From Erysipelotrichaceae bacterium (GTDB lineage Bacteria; Bacillota_I; Bacilli_A; Erysipelotrichales; Erysipelotrichaceae): 32,310 bases of DNA. Both the position numbers and the translations under genes were made by a program. The stretch is from NCBI GenBank assembly GCA_017539025.1, contig JAFYHT010000016.1, positions 1-32,310 of the forward strand, in the 5' to 3' direction. The notes under the pieces are model-generated. The model was not told the origin of the DNA. It ran no database searches and worked only from the letters and a program-made list of their open reading frames with translations. Every line of letters begins with the position of its first letter. Position 1 is the stretch's first letter. Below are positions 1-8,342 of the stretch, in pieces.

Positions 1-308
1 CGTCGTGAGACAGTTCGGTCCCTATCTGTTGTGGGCGTTGGAAATTTGAGGAGCGCTGTTCTTAGTACGAGAGGACCAGAATGGACGGACCTATGGTGCA
101 CCAGTTGTCACGCCAGTGGCACAGCTGGGTAGCTAAGTCCGGATCAGATAAACGCTGAAGGCATCTAAGCGTGAAACTGACTCCAAGATGAGATTTCCCA
201 TTCACTTGATGAAGTAAGACCCCTCGAAGACTACGAGGTTGATAGGTCAGAGATGTAAGCGTAGTGATACGTTAAGTTGACTGATACTAATAGGTCGAGG
301 ATTTTATC
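1..308 (+). rRNA. rrl: 23S rRNA, 3' end (partial)
   Basis: This is the last part of domain V and all of domain VI of 23S rRNA. The sarcin-ricin loop AGTACGAGAGGACC is at 64-77, and the segment GACAGTTCGGTCCCTATCT starting near position 8 is the conserved peptidyl-transferase-proximal strand. The 3' boundary near 308 is estimated by analogy with the Bacillus 23S end (GGTCGAGGA followed by about 8 nt). The gene begins outside the window. Positions 309-383 are a spacer with no tRNA gene that I can see. Confidence 0.97.
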
Positions 309-383
309 ATAAAGATATTGTAAGAAAACGCTTATCGATAGAGATTGTTGTGTTATTTAGTTTTGAGGGAACAAATCCTCAGA

Positions 384-490
384 TCCGGTGACAATGGAGA
401 AGTGGTCACACCTGGTCCCATCTCGAACCCAGAAGTTAAGCACTTCATCGGCGAGCATAGCCTTTCGGTGAATCAAGCACGTTGCCGGTT
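384..490 (+). rRNA. rrf: 5S rRNA, short form
   Basis: The core CACACCTGGTCCCATCTCG, followed by AACCCAGAAGTTAAG, is the universal 5S segment. The ends pair over 8 bp (385-392 with 481-488, two G.U pairs), which fixes the boundaries. The molecule is about 107 nt, against the usual 115-120. The loss lies in the helix IV/loop E half, where the usual GAGAGUAGG strand reads GAAUCAAGC. From memory, Mollicutes 5S rRNAs are of this short type, which fits an Erysipelotrichia-like host. Confidence 0.95.
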
Positions 491-520
491 AAAAACCTCT
501 ACTTAGTAGAGGTTTTTTTA
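491..520 (+). terminator. rRNA operon intrinsic terminator
   Basis: AACCTCTAC pairs with GTAGAGGTT around a TTA loop, and the stem is followed by a run of seven T. Its T-tract lies only about 20 bp upstream of the -10 element of the next gene. Confidence 0.93.
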
Positions 521-532
521 TTGAAAATGAGT

Positions 533-549
533 TAAACTAGAATAGGCTA
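533..549 (+). promoter_or_regulatory. Candidate leaderless promoter of tsaE
   Basis: A TAGAAT hexamer at 538-543 ends 5 nt before the ATG at 549. Transcription from it would start at or next to the A of the start codon. No AGGAG-like sequence precedes the ATG. The -35 region falls in the T-tract of the 5S terminator and has no good match to TTGACA. Confidence 0.5.
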
Positions 550-992
550 TGATCACAAGAAATGAAAAAGAAACGATAGAACTCGGAAAGAAACTGGGTT
601 CATTACTGGAAAAGGGAACGACTGTTGCCTTAAAGGGAGATCTTGCGGGAGGCAAGACCACTTTTACCAAAGGTATTGGTGAAGCTTTGAATATCAGACA
701 GGTCATCAATTCACCTACCTTTACGATTTTGAAGATCTATCATGGAGATCTTCCTTTGTATCACATCGATGCCTACCGATTGGAAGGAAATGACTATGAT
801 CTTGGTATCTCGGAATATGAAGAAGAAGGGATCATGGTGGTGGAATGGCCTGAATATTATGCACAGCAGCTGCCGGAAGATTATATTGAAGTTTTATTTA
901 CCTATATCGATGATGACAGCCGACAGATCGATTTCATCTGTCATGGCGAGAAATATAAAAAGATTATTGAGGAGATGGAGATGACATGTTGA
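549..992 (+). CDS. tsaE: tRNA threonylcarbamoyladenosine biosynthesis ATPase TsaE
   Basis: TsaE is the ATPase that energises the TsaB-TsaD complex making N6-threonylcarbamoyladenosine (t6A) at position 37 of ANN-decoding tRNAs, in the cytoplasm. The 147-residue length is normal for the family. The P-loop GDLAGGKTT is at residues 30-38, the SPTFTI segment at 55-60, and VEWPE near 98-102; all are family hallmarks. It is the first gene after the rRNA terminator and overlaps tsaB by 7 nt, so the two are co-transcribed. The ATG at 549 has no Shine-Dalgarno sequence and lies just behind a -10-like hexamer, so the message may be leaderless. Function is assigned by family, with high certainty. Confidence 0.96.
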   Translation: MITRNEKETIELGKKLGSLLEKGTTVALKGDLAGGKTTFTKGIGEALNIRQVINSPTFTILKIYHGDLPLYHIDAYRLEGNDYDLGISEYEEEGIMVVEWPEYYAQQLPEDYIEVLFTYIDDDSRQIDFICHGEKYKKIIEEMEMTC

Positions 993-1573
993 CACTATGT
1001 ATCGACACAGCTTATAAATATCTGACATGTGCTCTGATCGAGGATGATCAGATCCTTTCTTCCTATTCAAAAGAGTGTTTCAAGAAACAATCCGAGGAAG
1101 TCTTTTCTGCTTTGGAACAGGTGTTCACTAATTCAGGAAGAGATAAGAGATCGATCGATGCGATCTGCATTTCGGAAGGTCCTGGTTCCTATACCGGCGT
1201 TCGTATCGCAATGAGCATCGCAAAAGTAATGGGTGAAGTATTACCTTGTAATGTCTACAAGATCTCAACTTTGAGGCTTTATGCAGCGAACAGAGAAAAC
1301 TGTATGGTCATCATGGATGCCAGGGCAAGCAGGGTCTATTGCGGTATATATAATAAGGAACAGGTCATCATGGAAGACCAGGCGATCGAGATCAAGGATG
1401 TCGATGTAAAAGACTTTACCGTTGTTGGCGATGGTGCTCTAGTTGGCAAAGAGAATGACTATGGCGATATTGCCGAGGCGTTCTTAAAGACGAGACTTTA
1501 TTGGGAGAAGGTAGAGAATATCGCGTATCTTGAACCGAAATATCTGAAAGAAAGTGAGAGTTACTACAGATGA
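986..1573 (+). CDS. tsaB: t6A complex dimerization subunit TsaB
   Basis: TsaB is an inactive ASKHA-fold paralogue of TsaD. It dimerises with TsaD and carries no metal-binding motif of its own. The diagnostic EGPGSYTGVR segment is at residues 64-73 and the N-terminal MLTLCIDTAY strand opens the ASKHA fold. At 195 residues it is somewhat shorter than the E. coli protein (about 231), mainly toward the C-terminus. A GGAG-type ribosome binding site lies at 971-974, inside the end of tsaE. The stop codon overlaps the ATG of the next gene (ATGA), so translation is coupled with the rimI-tsaD gene, which encodes its physical partner. Confidence 0.95.
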   Translation: MLTLCIDTAYKYLTCALIEDDQILSSYSKECFKKQSEEVFSALEQVFTNSGRDKRSIDAICISEGPGSYTGVRIAMSIAKVMGEVLPCNVYKISTLRLYAANRENCMVIMDARASRVYCGIYNKEQVIMEDQAIEIKDVDVKDFTVVGDGALVGKENDYGDIAEAFLKTRLYWEKVENIAYLEPKYLKESESYYR

Positions 1574-3006
1574 TCGTATTATTGAAAGAAGAATATCTTG
1601 ATCAGGTCATCGAGATCGAAAACAGTTCATTTGAAAAACCCTGGAGCAGGAAGAATTTTCTTTCGGAGATCGCAAACAACGATCTGAGTGAACTCTATAT
1701 CGATGTAGTAGACGGACAAGTCGTTTCTTATGGCGACTTATGGTATATGTTTGAAAACTGTGATCTGACAAAGATCGCTGTCAGGCCGGATAAAAGGAAT
1801 CAGGGTTATGGCAAGAAGATGTTGAAACATCTGATCGGCATTGCTTCTTCAAAGGGATGCGAGTTCATGCATCTGGAAGTCAATGTGAATAATAAAGAAG
1901 CATTGAATCTGTATGAAGGTTATGGCTTTGAAACAGTGCGTACCAGGAAGAGATATTATGAAAACGGTGATGATGCCTTTGATATGATATTGGGACTGAT
2001 CGGCATTGAGCAGCCGAAAAAGGTTTTGGCGATCGAATCAAGTTGCGATGAGACAGCTTGTGCGATCATTGACGAGGATCTCAATGTCTATTCCTCTGTC
2101 GTGACATCCCAGATCGATGTTCACGCAAGATTCGGCGGTGTCATTCCGGAGATCGCATCCAGGATGCATGTGGAACAGATCTCAACGATCGTAAACGAAG
2201 CCATCAAACAGGCTCATCTTACTATGGATGATATCGATGCAGTTGCTTATACGATCGGCCCGGGTCTCATCGGTTCCTTGCATGTCGGGGCAACTGCTGC
2301 CAAATCATTGGCTTTCTTCTATGACAAGCCTCTGATCGGCGTTCATCATCTGAAAGGCCATATCTTTATCAATGAAATGATCAAACCGTTATCTTATCCG
2401 ATGATGGCGCTGGTGGTCAGCGGCGGTCATACCGAACTGGTCTATATCGAAGATGATCAGACATTCAAGATCATCGGTACGACATTGGATGATGCGATCG
2501 GTGAAGCTTACGATAAAGTCGCAAGGCTGATGAAGGAAGCCTATCCGGGCGGCCCTGTAATCGACAGACTGGCAAAGGAAGGACAACATCACTATCAGTT
2601 ACCGACTCCAAAAGTAGATGGTTATAACTTCTCCTTCTCTGGATTAAAGAATGCGGTACTTCAGACTGTGAAAAAGGAAGAAGCTGCCGGCAATCAGATC
2701 AACAACAATGACCTGGCTTATGATTTCCAGGAAGTTGCATTGAATTCTCTGATCAATAAGACGAAGAAGGCGTTGGAAGAATATCCTTGTAAGTCACTGG
2801 TACTGGCAGGCGGTGTTGCGGCTAACTCCAGATTAAGAGAGCTGATGAAAGAGAATTTCTCTGATAAGGATCTGATATTACCGCCATTGAAGTATTGTAC
2901 GGACAACGCTTTGATGATCGCATGCGCTGCTTTGCATTATCTCAAAGCCGGGAAATTCGTTTCCCTGGATGCTTCCAGCATGTCTTCAATGTCGATCGAA
3001 GATTAG
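1570..3006 (+). CDS. tsaD: RimI-TsaD fusion: N-terminal acetyltransferase plus t6A transferase
   Basis: This single 478-residue frame carries two enzymes. Residues 1-142 are a GNAT acetyltransferase of the RimI type: the PW motif at 24-25, acetyl-CoA loop RNQGYGKK at 76-83, and E103 and Y115 at the positions of the catalytic residues of E. coli RimI. Residues 150-478 are a full TsaD: KVLAIESSCDETA at 151-163, metal ligands in HHLKGH (H260, H264), VSGGHTEL at 283-290, FSFSGLKNAV at 354-363, AGGVAANSRL at 413-422 and a metal-ligand Asp in CTDNA (D445). The linker is only about 8 residues, and I see neither a stop nor a start with a ribosome site between the domains. The two enzymes are usually separate adjacent genes, and the order tsaE-tsaB-rimI-tsaD matches the Bacillus ydiBCDE cluster. 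Both domains look intact. Confidence 0.93.
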   Translation: MIVLLKEEYLDQVIEIENSSFEKPWSRKNFLSEIANNDLSELYIDVVDGQVVSYGDLWYMFENCDLTKIAVRPDKRNQGYGKKMLKHLIGIASSKGCEFMHLEVNVNNKEALNLYEGYGFETVRTRKRYYENGDDAFDMILGLIGIEQPKKVLAIESSCDETACAIIDEDLNVYSSVVTSQIDVHARFGGVIPEIASRMHVEQISTIVNEAIKQAHLTMDDIDAVAYTIGPGLIGSLHVGATAAKSLAFFYDKPLIGVHHLKGHIFINEMIKPLSYPMMALVVSGGHTELVYIEDDQTFKIIGTTLDDAIGEAYDKVARLMKEAYPGGPVIDRLAKEGQHHYQLPTPKVDGYNFSFSGLKNAVLQTVKKEEAAGNQINNNDLAYDFQEVALNSLINKTKKALEEYPCKSLVLAGGVAANSRLRELMKENFSDKDLILPPLKYCTDNALMIACAALHYLKAGKFVSLDASSMSSMSIED

Positions 3007-3013
3007 TGAAAAA

Positions 3014-3031
3014 TTATCAAATTATTCACAA
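3014..3031. promoter_or_regulatory. Candidate Rex operator in the rex promoter
   Basis: TTATCAAATTATTCACAA matches the Rex consensus TTGTGAA-N4-TTCACAA at 12 of 14 fixed positions; the right half is perfect and the left half scores 5/7. It covers the -35 element (3025-3030) of the promoter for rex itself, so Rex bound here would block RNA polymerase. This is autoregulation inferred from sequence only. Confidence 0.6.
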
Positions 3032-3060
3032 ATTGATAAAAATGGATTAAAATTTTGTTG
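3025..3060 (+). promoter_or_regulatory. rex promoter (leaderless arrangement)
   Basis: TTCACA at 3025-3030 and TAAAAT at 3048-3053 are separated by 17 bp, matching 5/6 positions in each sigma-A hexamer. The expected start of transcription is near 3060, about 3 nt before the ATG at 3063. No Shine-Dalgarno sequence could be carried on such a message. Confidence 0.7.
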
Positions 3061-3062
3061 TT

Positions 3063-3686
3063 ATGGCAGAAATATCAAAAGCGACATTAAAAAGATTTCC
3101 GGTCTATCTCAAGGCTTTGCGCAAGCTTTCCCAAAGCGGGACCAAGCGCATCCGCTCAACGGAGTTATCGGAATATGTGGACATCAAGGCAACGACGATC
3201 CGCCATGATTTTTCTCTGATCGGACAGTTGGGAAAACAGGGTTATGGCTATGATGTCGATGAACTGATCAATATCTTTGCCAAACAGCTTGGGGAAGACT
3301 ACGATGGGGATATGATCCTGATCGGTGTCGGAAGATTAGGGAAGGCGATCTTGAACTACAATAACTGGAATCATGTTGCCGGAGAGATCGTATGTGCCTT
3401 TGATATTCAGGCTGATAAAAGGAATAAGGAAGACAAGGTCAATGTGCCGGTTTACCATATTTCAAAACTGAAAGATAAGATCCCGGCAGGTTGTGAGATC
3501 GCGATCCTTTGTATCCCGCAGGGTGCACAAGAGATCGTCAACGAACTCCATGATCTGGGAGTGAAAGGGATCGTCAATTTTACCAGGGAACACTTCGTGC
3601 TGCCTGAGGGTATGATCAAGACGGATGTCGATGTGGTATCCGTCATTGAAGAACTTGTATTTGAAGTAAACTCATTGAATAAATGA
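3063..3686 (+). CDS. rex: Redox-sensing transcriptional repressor Rex
   Basis: Rex binds NAD(H) and leaves DNA when the NADH/NAD+ ratio rises, derepressing fermentative and electron-sink genes. The 207-residue length is typical. Residues 1-75 form the winged helix, with the recognition region around [21 protein letters not shown] Rossmann fold follows, with ILIGVGRLG at 85-93 (GxGxxG). A conserved domain-swapped C-terminal helix ends the protein. The start is the ATG at 3063, chosen because the frame opens there just behind a strong promoter, without a ribosome binding site. The gene lies 56 bp after rimI-tsaD with no terminator between, so read-through from tsaE is also possible. It is followed closely by asnS. 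Confidence 0.97.
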   Translation: MAEISKATLKRFPVYLKALRKLSQSGTKRIRSTELSEYVDIKATTIRHDFSLIGQLGKQGYGYDVDELINIFAKQLGEDYDGDMILIGVGRLGKAILNYNNWNHVAGEIVCAFDIQADKRNKEDKVNVPVYHISKLKDKIPAGCEIAILCIPQGAQEIVNELHDLGVKGIVNFTREHFVLPEGMIKTDVDVVSVIEELVFEVNSLNK

Positions 3687-3702
3687 TTTAGGGGGATTGT
3701 AT

Positions 3703-5082
3703 ATGGATTTATATTTCGCAAGAGAACTGTATGAAATGGCAGTCAGTGCCAGCCAGATGGAACTGGATCAGCTGGAGTATATCTCAGTTGAAGGCTGGGT
3801 CAGAACGAATCGTGACAACGGTCAGGTCGGTTTTATCGAGCTCAATGACGGAACTTATTTCCGCAATATTCAGATCGTCTACGGTCCTAACCTCGAGAAT
3901 CATTCCGAAGTTTCCCATCTGCTGACGGGATCTTCGATCTATGTCATCGGTAAGTTCGTTTCAACTCCTGACAACAAACAGCCGTTTGAGATCCAGGCGA
4001 CTTCGATCGAAGTGGAAGGAAACTCCGATGAGACATATCCTCTGCAGAAGAAGAGACATACGTTCGAGTATCTCAGAGAGATCCCTCATCTGCGTCCTCG
4101 TACGAATACATTCATGGCCGTCTTCAGAGTCAGATCGGCTCTGGCTATGGCGATCCATGAATTCTTCCAGAATCAGGGATTCGTCTATGTCCATACGCCG
4201 ATCATCACCGGAAACGATGCGGAAGGTGCCGGCGGTATGTTTACTGTTACGACAAGAGAAGACAACAAATATGAAGAAGACTTCTTTGGAAAACACGCTT
4301 CTCTGACTCTGTCAGGACAGCTTCATGTTGAAGCTTTTGCGATGGCTTTCAGAGATGTCTATACATTCGGTCCGACATTCCGTTCCGAAAACTCCAATAC
4401 CAAGACGCATGCGTCCGAGTTCTGGATGATCGAACCGGAGATCGCTTTTGCGGATCTTGAGGATGATATGCAGCTGATCGAGGACATGGTCAAGTATTGC
4501 ATCGACTATGTCAGAAGAGAATGTCCGGAAGAGATGAAGTTCTTCAACTCCATGATCGACAAGACTCTCTTGGAGAGACTGGATCATGTCTATAACTCAA
4601 ACTTCAGAAGGATGCCATATACGGAAGCGATCGATATCCTTCTGAAAGCTCCGGTAGAATTTGAAAATAAAGTATCATGGGGCATGGACCTCAATACCGA
4701 ACATGAAAGATATCTCTGCGAACAGGTCGTCAAGGGTCCTGTCTTCCTGATCGATTATCCAAAAGAGATCAAGGCATTCTATATGAGACAGAACGATGAC
4801 GGCAAGACGGTTGCGGCATGCGACTTGCTTGTTCCGCATGTTGGTGAACTGGTCGGCGGTTCGCAAAGAGAAGAAAGACTGGATGTCCTTGAAGCAAGGA
4901 TGAAAGAACTGAATATGGATATCGACTCCTATCAGTGGTACCTGGATACAAGAAGATTCGGCGGCTGCAAGCATGCCGGCTTCGGTCTGGGTTTTGAAAG
5001 GATGGTCATGTATCTGACGGGTATGGAAAACATCAGAGATGTTCTGCCTTATCCGCGTACACCTAAGAATCTGATTTATTAA
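3703..5082 (+). CDS. asnS: Asparagine--tRNA ligase (AsnRS)
   Basis: This is a class IIb aminoacyl-tRNA synthetase charging tRNA-Asn with asparagine. An N-terminal OB-fold anticodon-binding domain (about residues 25-110, starting [14 protein letters not shown]) is followed by the catalytic domain: motif 2 in the [15 protein letters not shown] region and motif 3 in [15 protein letters not shown] with PYPRTP near the C-terminus. It is 459 residues long. I chose the ATG at 3703, six nt after a GGGGGA ribosome site at 3691-3696; a TTG six nt earlier would place the start on that site. It probably belongs to the rex transcript. With asnA elsewhere in the window, the cell can make free Asn and charge it directly. 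Confidence 0.95.
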   Translation: MDLYFARELYEMAVSASQMELDQLEYISVEGWVRTNRDNGQVGFIELNDGTYFRNIQIVYGPNLENHSEVSHLLTGSSIYVIGKFVSTPDNKQPFEIQATSIEVEGNSDETYPLQKKRHTFEYLREIPHLRPRTNTFMAVFRVRSALAMAIHEFFQNQGFVYVHTPIITGNDAEGAGGMFTVTTREDNKYEEDFFGKHASLTLSGQLHVEAFAMAFRDVYTFGPTFRSENSNTKTHASEFWMIEPEIAFADLEDDMQLIEDMVKYCIDYVRRECPEEMKFFNSMIDKTLLERLDHVYNSNFRRMPYTEAIDILLKAPVEFENKVSWGMDLNTEHERYLCEQVVKGPVFLIDYPKEIKAFYMRQNDDGKTVAACDLLVPHVGELVGGSQREERLDVLEARMKELNMDIDSYQWYLDTRRFGGCKHAGFGLGFERMVMYLTGMENIRDVLPYPRTPKNLIY

Positions 5083-5085
5083 TAT

Positions 5086-6960
5086 ATGATCGTACAGATA
5101 AGTGATGGTACCGTATTTTTCGGTACCAATGATGTATTCGAACATATCGACTTTACCGTAAACGAGAACGAAAGGATCGCTCTGGTAGGCCGAAACGGGA
5201 GTGGCAAGACCACTCTTTTAAAAGTGCTTACCGGTGAATGTGATCTGAGCAGCGGTCAGGTCATCAAATCGAATAAGACCGTCATCTCTTATCTGAAACA
5301 GAACGCTTTATCGCAATCTGAAGAAACGATCAGGGAAGTCTTCGATCACGTCTTTGCGGATCTCAAACATATGGAAAAGCAGATGGAAGAACTCTCTGAA
5401 GCAATGAAGAATGATCACAGTGAAAAGCTGATCGAAAGATATTCCAGCCTGGAAGAAGAATATAAATATCAGGGCGGTTACACCTATTATGGGGAGATGT
5501 TAAGTGTATTGAACGGTTTTGGTTTCAGCGAGGAGGATCTCGATCGTAAGGTCTCTTCTTTCTCGGGAGGAGAAAAGACGAAGATCGCTTTTGCGGGACT
5601 GTTACTTTCAAAGCCGGATCTCTTGTTATTGGATGAGCCGACAAACCACCTGGATCTTTCGACGATCGAATGGCTGGAGAATTATCTCGCCAAATACAAG
5701 AAGGCGATGATCATCGTATCCCATGACCGTACATTCATCGATCATATCGCCAATGTCGTATATGAACTGGAATATGGAAGCATCAAGCGCTATGCGGGTA
5801 ACTATTCTTCTTTCGTTGAACAGAAGAAGAATGATTTTGCCAGACAGGAATCTGCCTATAAGAGACAACAGAAAGATATCAAACGTCTGGAGGAACTGAT
5901 CGAAAAGTTCCGTTATAAGAAGAATAAGGCAGCCTTTGCCCAATCCAAGATCAAGTATCTGGAGAGGATGGAGAGGATCGAGGATCCGAAAAAGGCTGAT
6001 ACAAAAGCTTTCAAGGCAAAATTCGTCTGTGGTGTCAGAGGCGGAAAGAATGTATTATCTCTGGATCACTTCAAGGTCGGATATGACAGACCGCTTGCGG
6101 AAGTCACACTTGAGATCAAGCGAGGTGAGAGGATCTGTGTCATGGGCGATAACGGTACCGGAAAATCGACACTGCTGAAGTCGATCATTGGCGAAGTCGA
6201 ACCGCTTGATGGCTATATGATGTTGGGGCATCAGATCCAGATCGGATATTTTGATCAGAATCTGGCGGATTTCCACAGCGGGAATACGGTACTGGAAGAA
6301 CTGTGGAACGAGCATCCCGATCTCGATATGTACAAGGTGCGTTCCGTATTAGGTGCGTTCCTGTTCACGGCAGATGAAGTGTTCAAAGAAGTCAATGTTT
6401 TGTCAGGTGGCGAAAAGGTGAGATTATCGCTTGCCAAGCTGATGTTGAAGAAGGCTAACTTCCTCATACTGGATGAGCCGACTAACCATCTGGATATCGT
6501 ATCCAAGGAAGCGTTGGAGAATTCACTAAATGAATATGATGGAACGATCCTGTTTGTTTCCCACGACAGATATTTCATCAAGAAGATCGCGACTTCCTGC
6601 CTGGTGATCGATGAAGATAAGGTGACTTATTATCCGGATGGATATAAGGATTACATCGATACCAAGGTCAAGGAAGAGATCACAAAGGAAAAGGTCGTCA
6701 AGGAAGAAAAGCCTTTAAAGGAACTGAAACAGAAGCCAAAATACAATCTCAAGAGGCTGGAGAACGAGATCTCCCTGATGGAAGATATCCTGGAAGATAA
6801 AAGGGCTATGAGATATCAGCCGGAATATTATCAGGATATGCAGAAAATGAGAGAGCTGGATGAGGAGATCGATGAGATCCACAACCAGATCCATGCCTTG
6901 GAAGAGAAATGGGAAGAGGCTATGTTATATGAAGAGGAGAAAAACAAAGGAGGGGCATAA
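5086..6960 (+). CDS. ABC-F family ATPase (YdiF-like, ribosome-associated)
   Basis: Two ABC cassettes lie in one chain with no membrane segments, the layout of ABC-F proteins that act on the ribosome in translation. Cassette 1 has Walker A GRNGSGKT at 35-42, signature SGGEK at 160-164 and LLLLDEPTNHLD at 179-190. A charged linker with the arm follows (about 243-305). Cassette 2 has GDNGTGKST at 354-362, LSGGEK and LILDEPTNHLD. A C-terminal coiled-coil (about 545-620) ends the protein. At 624 residues it resembles Bacillus YdiF, which sits in the same tsa/rex neighbourhood. The ATG lies 3 nt after the asnS stop with no visible Shine-Dalgarno sequence, so it probably depends on re-initiating ribosomes. 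The exact subfamily, and any role in antibiotic protection, cannot be told here. Confidence 0.9.
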   Translation: MIVQISDGTVFFGTNDVFEHIDFTVNENERIALVGRNGSGKTTLLKVLTGECDLSSGQVIKSNKTVISYLKQNALSQSEETIREVFDHVFADLKHMEKQMEELSEAMKNDHSEKLIERYSSLEEEYKYQGGYTYYGEMLSVLNGFGFSEEDLDRKVSSFSGGEKTKIAFAGLLLSKPDLLLLDEPTNHLDLSTIEWLENYLAKYKKAMIIVSHDRTFIDHIANVVYELEYGSIKRYAGNYSSFVEQKKNDFARQESAYKRQQKDIKRLEELIEKFRYKKNKAAFAQSKIKYLERMERIEDPKKADTKAFKAKFVCGVRGGKNVLSLDHFKVGYDRPLAEVTLEIKRGERICVMGDNGTGKSTLLKSIIGEVEPLDGYMMLGHQIQIGYFDQNLADFHSGNTVLEELWNEHPDLDMYKVRSVLGAFLFTADEVFKEVNVLSGGEKVRLSLAKLMLKKANFLILDEPTNHLDIVSKEALENSLNEYDGTILFVSHDRYFIKKIATSCLVIDEDKVTYYPDGYKDYIDTKVKEEITKEKVVKEEKPLKELKQKPKYNLKRLENEISLMEDILEDKRAMRYQPEYYQDMQKMRELDEEIDEIHNQIHALEEKWEEAMLYEEEKNKGGA

Positions 6961-8342
6961 TGTTAGATAAATTCTTAAAATCAAGGATCCCTGATGCCAG
7001 GAAGCTGGTCAAAGAACTTTCAAAGAGCTATGACTATGTTTCTGTTTTAGGCGCATTCGTCAATACCAGGCAGATCAGCGTATCGACACGTATCAATTCG
7101 CAAGATGATGTCGACAACGAATGCGGTTTTGTCATCAAGGTCTACAAGGACGGACGTTATTCCGAGTATTCCTGCAATGATATCAGAGATCTCAAGGCTG
7201 CGACAGTGAAAAAGGCTGTCAAGCTGGATAAGATCGTTTCAGCTGATTTCAGTGTCAAGATGCTGGAAGAAGAGGAACACGTTGAAGACTATCTCAGAGA
7301 AGATCCGTCTGATCTTTCCAACAAGGAGATTTTTGACAGACTGACTGCTGTCAAGGATCAGATCCATGGCAAGGATGAAAGAGTCATCAATGTCTTCTGC
7401 AGATATGTGAAGCGCCAGACTTCCAAGATCTTTGTTTCCAGCAAGAAATGTCTGTCTCAGAAGTATGACTGGATCAATGTCATGACTTACATCGTCGTCA
7501 GAGATGGCGATAACATCAAGTCAAACTATGAATCACAGGGTGAAGCGGACAGCGAAATCGCTTTGAAGAAGTTTGAAAACGAGGCGGATGATGTATTAGA
7601 TATCGCAGTGAAGATGCTGGATGCTAAACCGGTCAAGCCAGGCAAGTATACGATCATCACCGATCCTTCCATTTCCGGACTGATCGCGCATGAAGCATTT
7701 GGTCATGGCGTTGAGATGGATATGTTTGTCAAAAACAGAGCCAAGGCAAAAGACTTTGTCGGCAAGTATGTCGCATCGAAGCTCGTTGATATGTATGATG
7801 GTGCAGCAAGCTGTTTAAGTGCTGCTTCCTACTTCTTTGATGATGACGGCGTAGAAGCTCATAACACACAGATCATCAAGAAGGGTATCCTTCAGACCGG
7901 TATTTCCGATTGTTTGAGTGCGATGGAGCTGGGTACAGTTCCGACAGGTAACGGCAGAAGACAGGATTTCTCCAGAAAAGTCTACACCCGTATGACGAAC
8001 ACCTGGTTTGGCAAGGGTGAGGACAAACTGGAAGATATGATCAAGTCAGTCAAACACGGTTACTATCTGTGTCAGACAAATAATGGCATGGAAGATCCGA
8101 AGAACTGGCAGATCCAGTGCACCGCTTCATACGGTCTGGAGATCAAAGATGGCAAATTTACAGGCAAGATGGTGGCTCCGGTCGTCATTTCCGGTTATGT
8201 CATCGATCTGCTCAGCTCGATCTCCATGGTTTCCGATGAAGTCAAGGTCATCGGTTCAGGCATGTGCGGCAAGGGCCATAAGGAATGGGTCTATGTTTCG
8301 GACGGAGGTCCTTATCTGAAAGCGGAGGCGAAATTAGGATGA
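6960..8342 (+). CDS. tldD: TldD-type zinc metallopeptidase subunit
   Basis: The TldD half of the TldD/TldE heterodimer degrades or trims unfolded peptides inside a closed cavity. It is the subunit with the active site. The zinc motif HEAFGHG is at residues 244-250 (H244, E245, H249), and a third ligand is expected from the Cys in GSGMCGKGH (C436). The 460-residue length is normal. A strong ribosome site AAAGGAGG at 6947-6954 precedes the ATG, and the start overlaps the previous stop by one base (TAATG). Its partner follows with an ATGA overlap. In E. coli the pair matures microcin B17 and degrades CcdA; no peptide precursor gene is seen here, so a general proteolytic role is more likely. Confidence 0.93.
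   Translation: MLDKFLKSRIPDARKLVKELSKSYDYVSVLGAFVNTRQISVSTRINSQDDVDNECGFVIKVYKDGRYSEYSCNDIRDLKAATVKKAVKLDKIVSADFSVKMLEEEEHVEDYLREDPSDLSNKEIFDRLTAVKDQIHGKDERVINVFCRYVKRQTSKIFVSSKKCLSQKYDWINVMTYIVVRDGDNIKSNYESQGEADSEIALKKFENEADDVLDIAVKMLDAKPVKPGKYTIITDPSISGLIAHEAFGHGVEMDMFVKNRAKAKDFVGKYVASKLVDMYDGAASCLSAASYFFDDDGVEAHNTQIIKKGILQTGISDCLSAMELGTVPTGNGRRQDFSRKVYTRMTNTWFGKGEDKLEDMIKSVKHGYYLCQTNNGMEDPKNWQIQCTASYGLEIKDGKFTGKMVAPVVISGYVIDLLSSISMVSDEVKVIGSGMCGKGHKEWVYVSDGGPYLKAEAKLG

Noticed and set aside
309..383. tRNA gene in the 23S-5S spacer
   Set aside because: The 75-bp spacer has no CCA end, T-loop or anticodon arm that I can fold.
3697..3702. TTG start for asnS two codons upstream
   Set aside because: It would overlap the ribosome site GGGGGA; the ATG at 3703 is spaced correctly.
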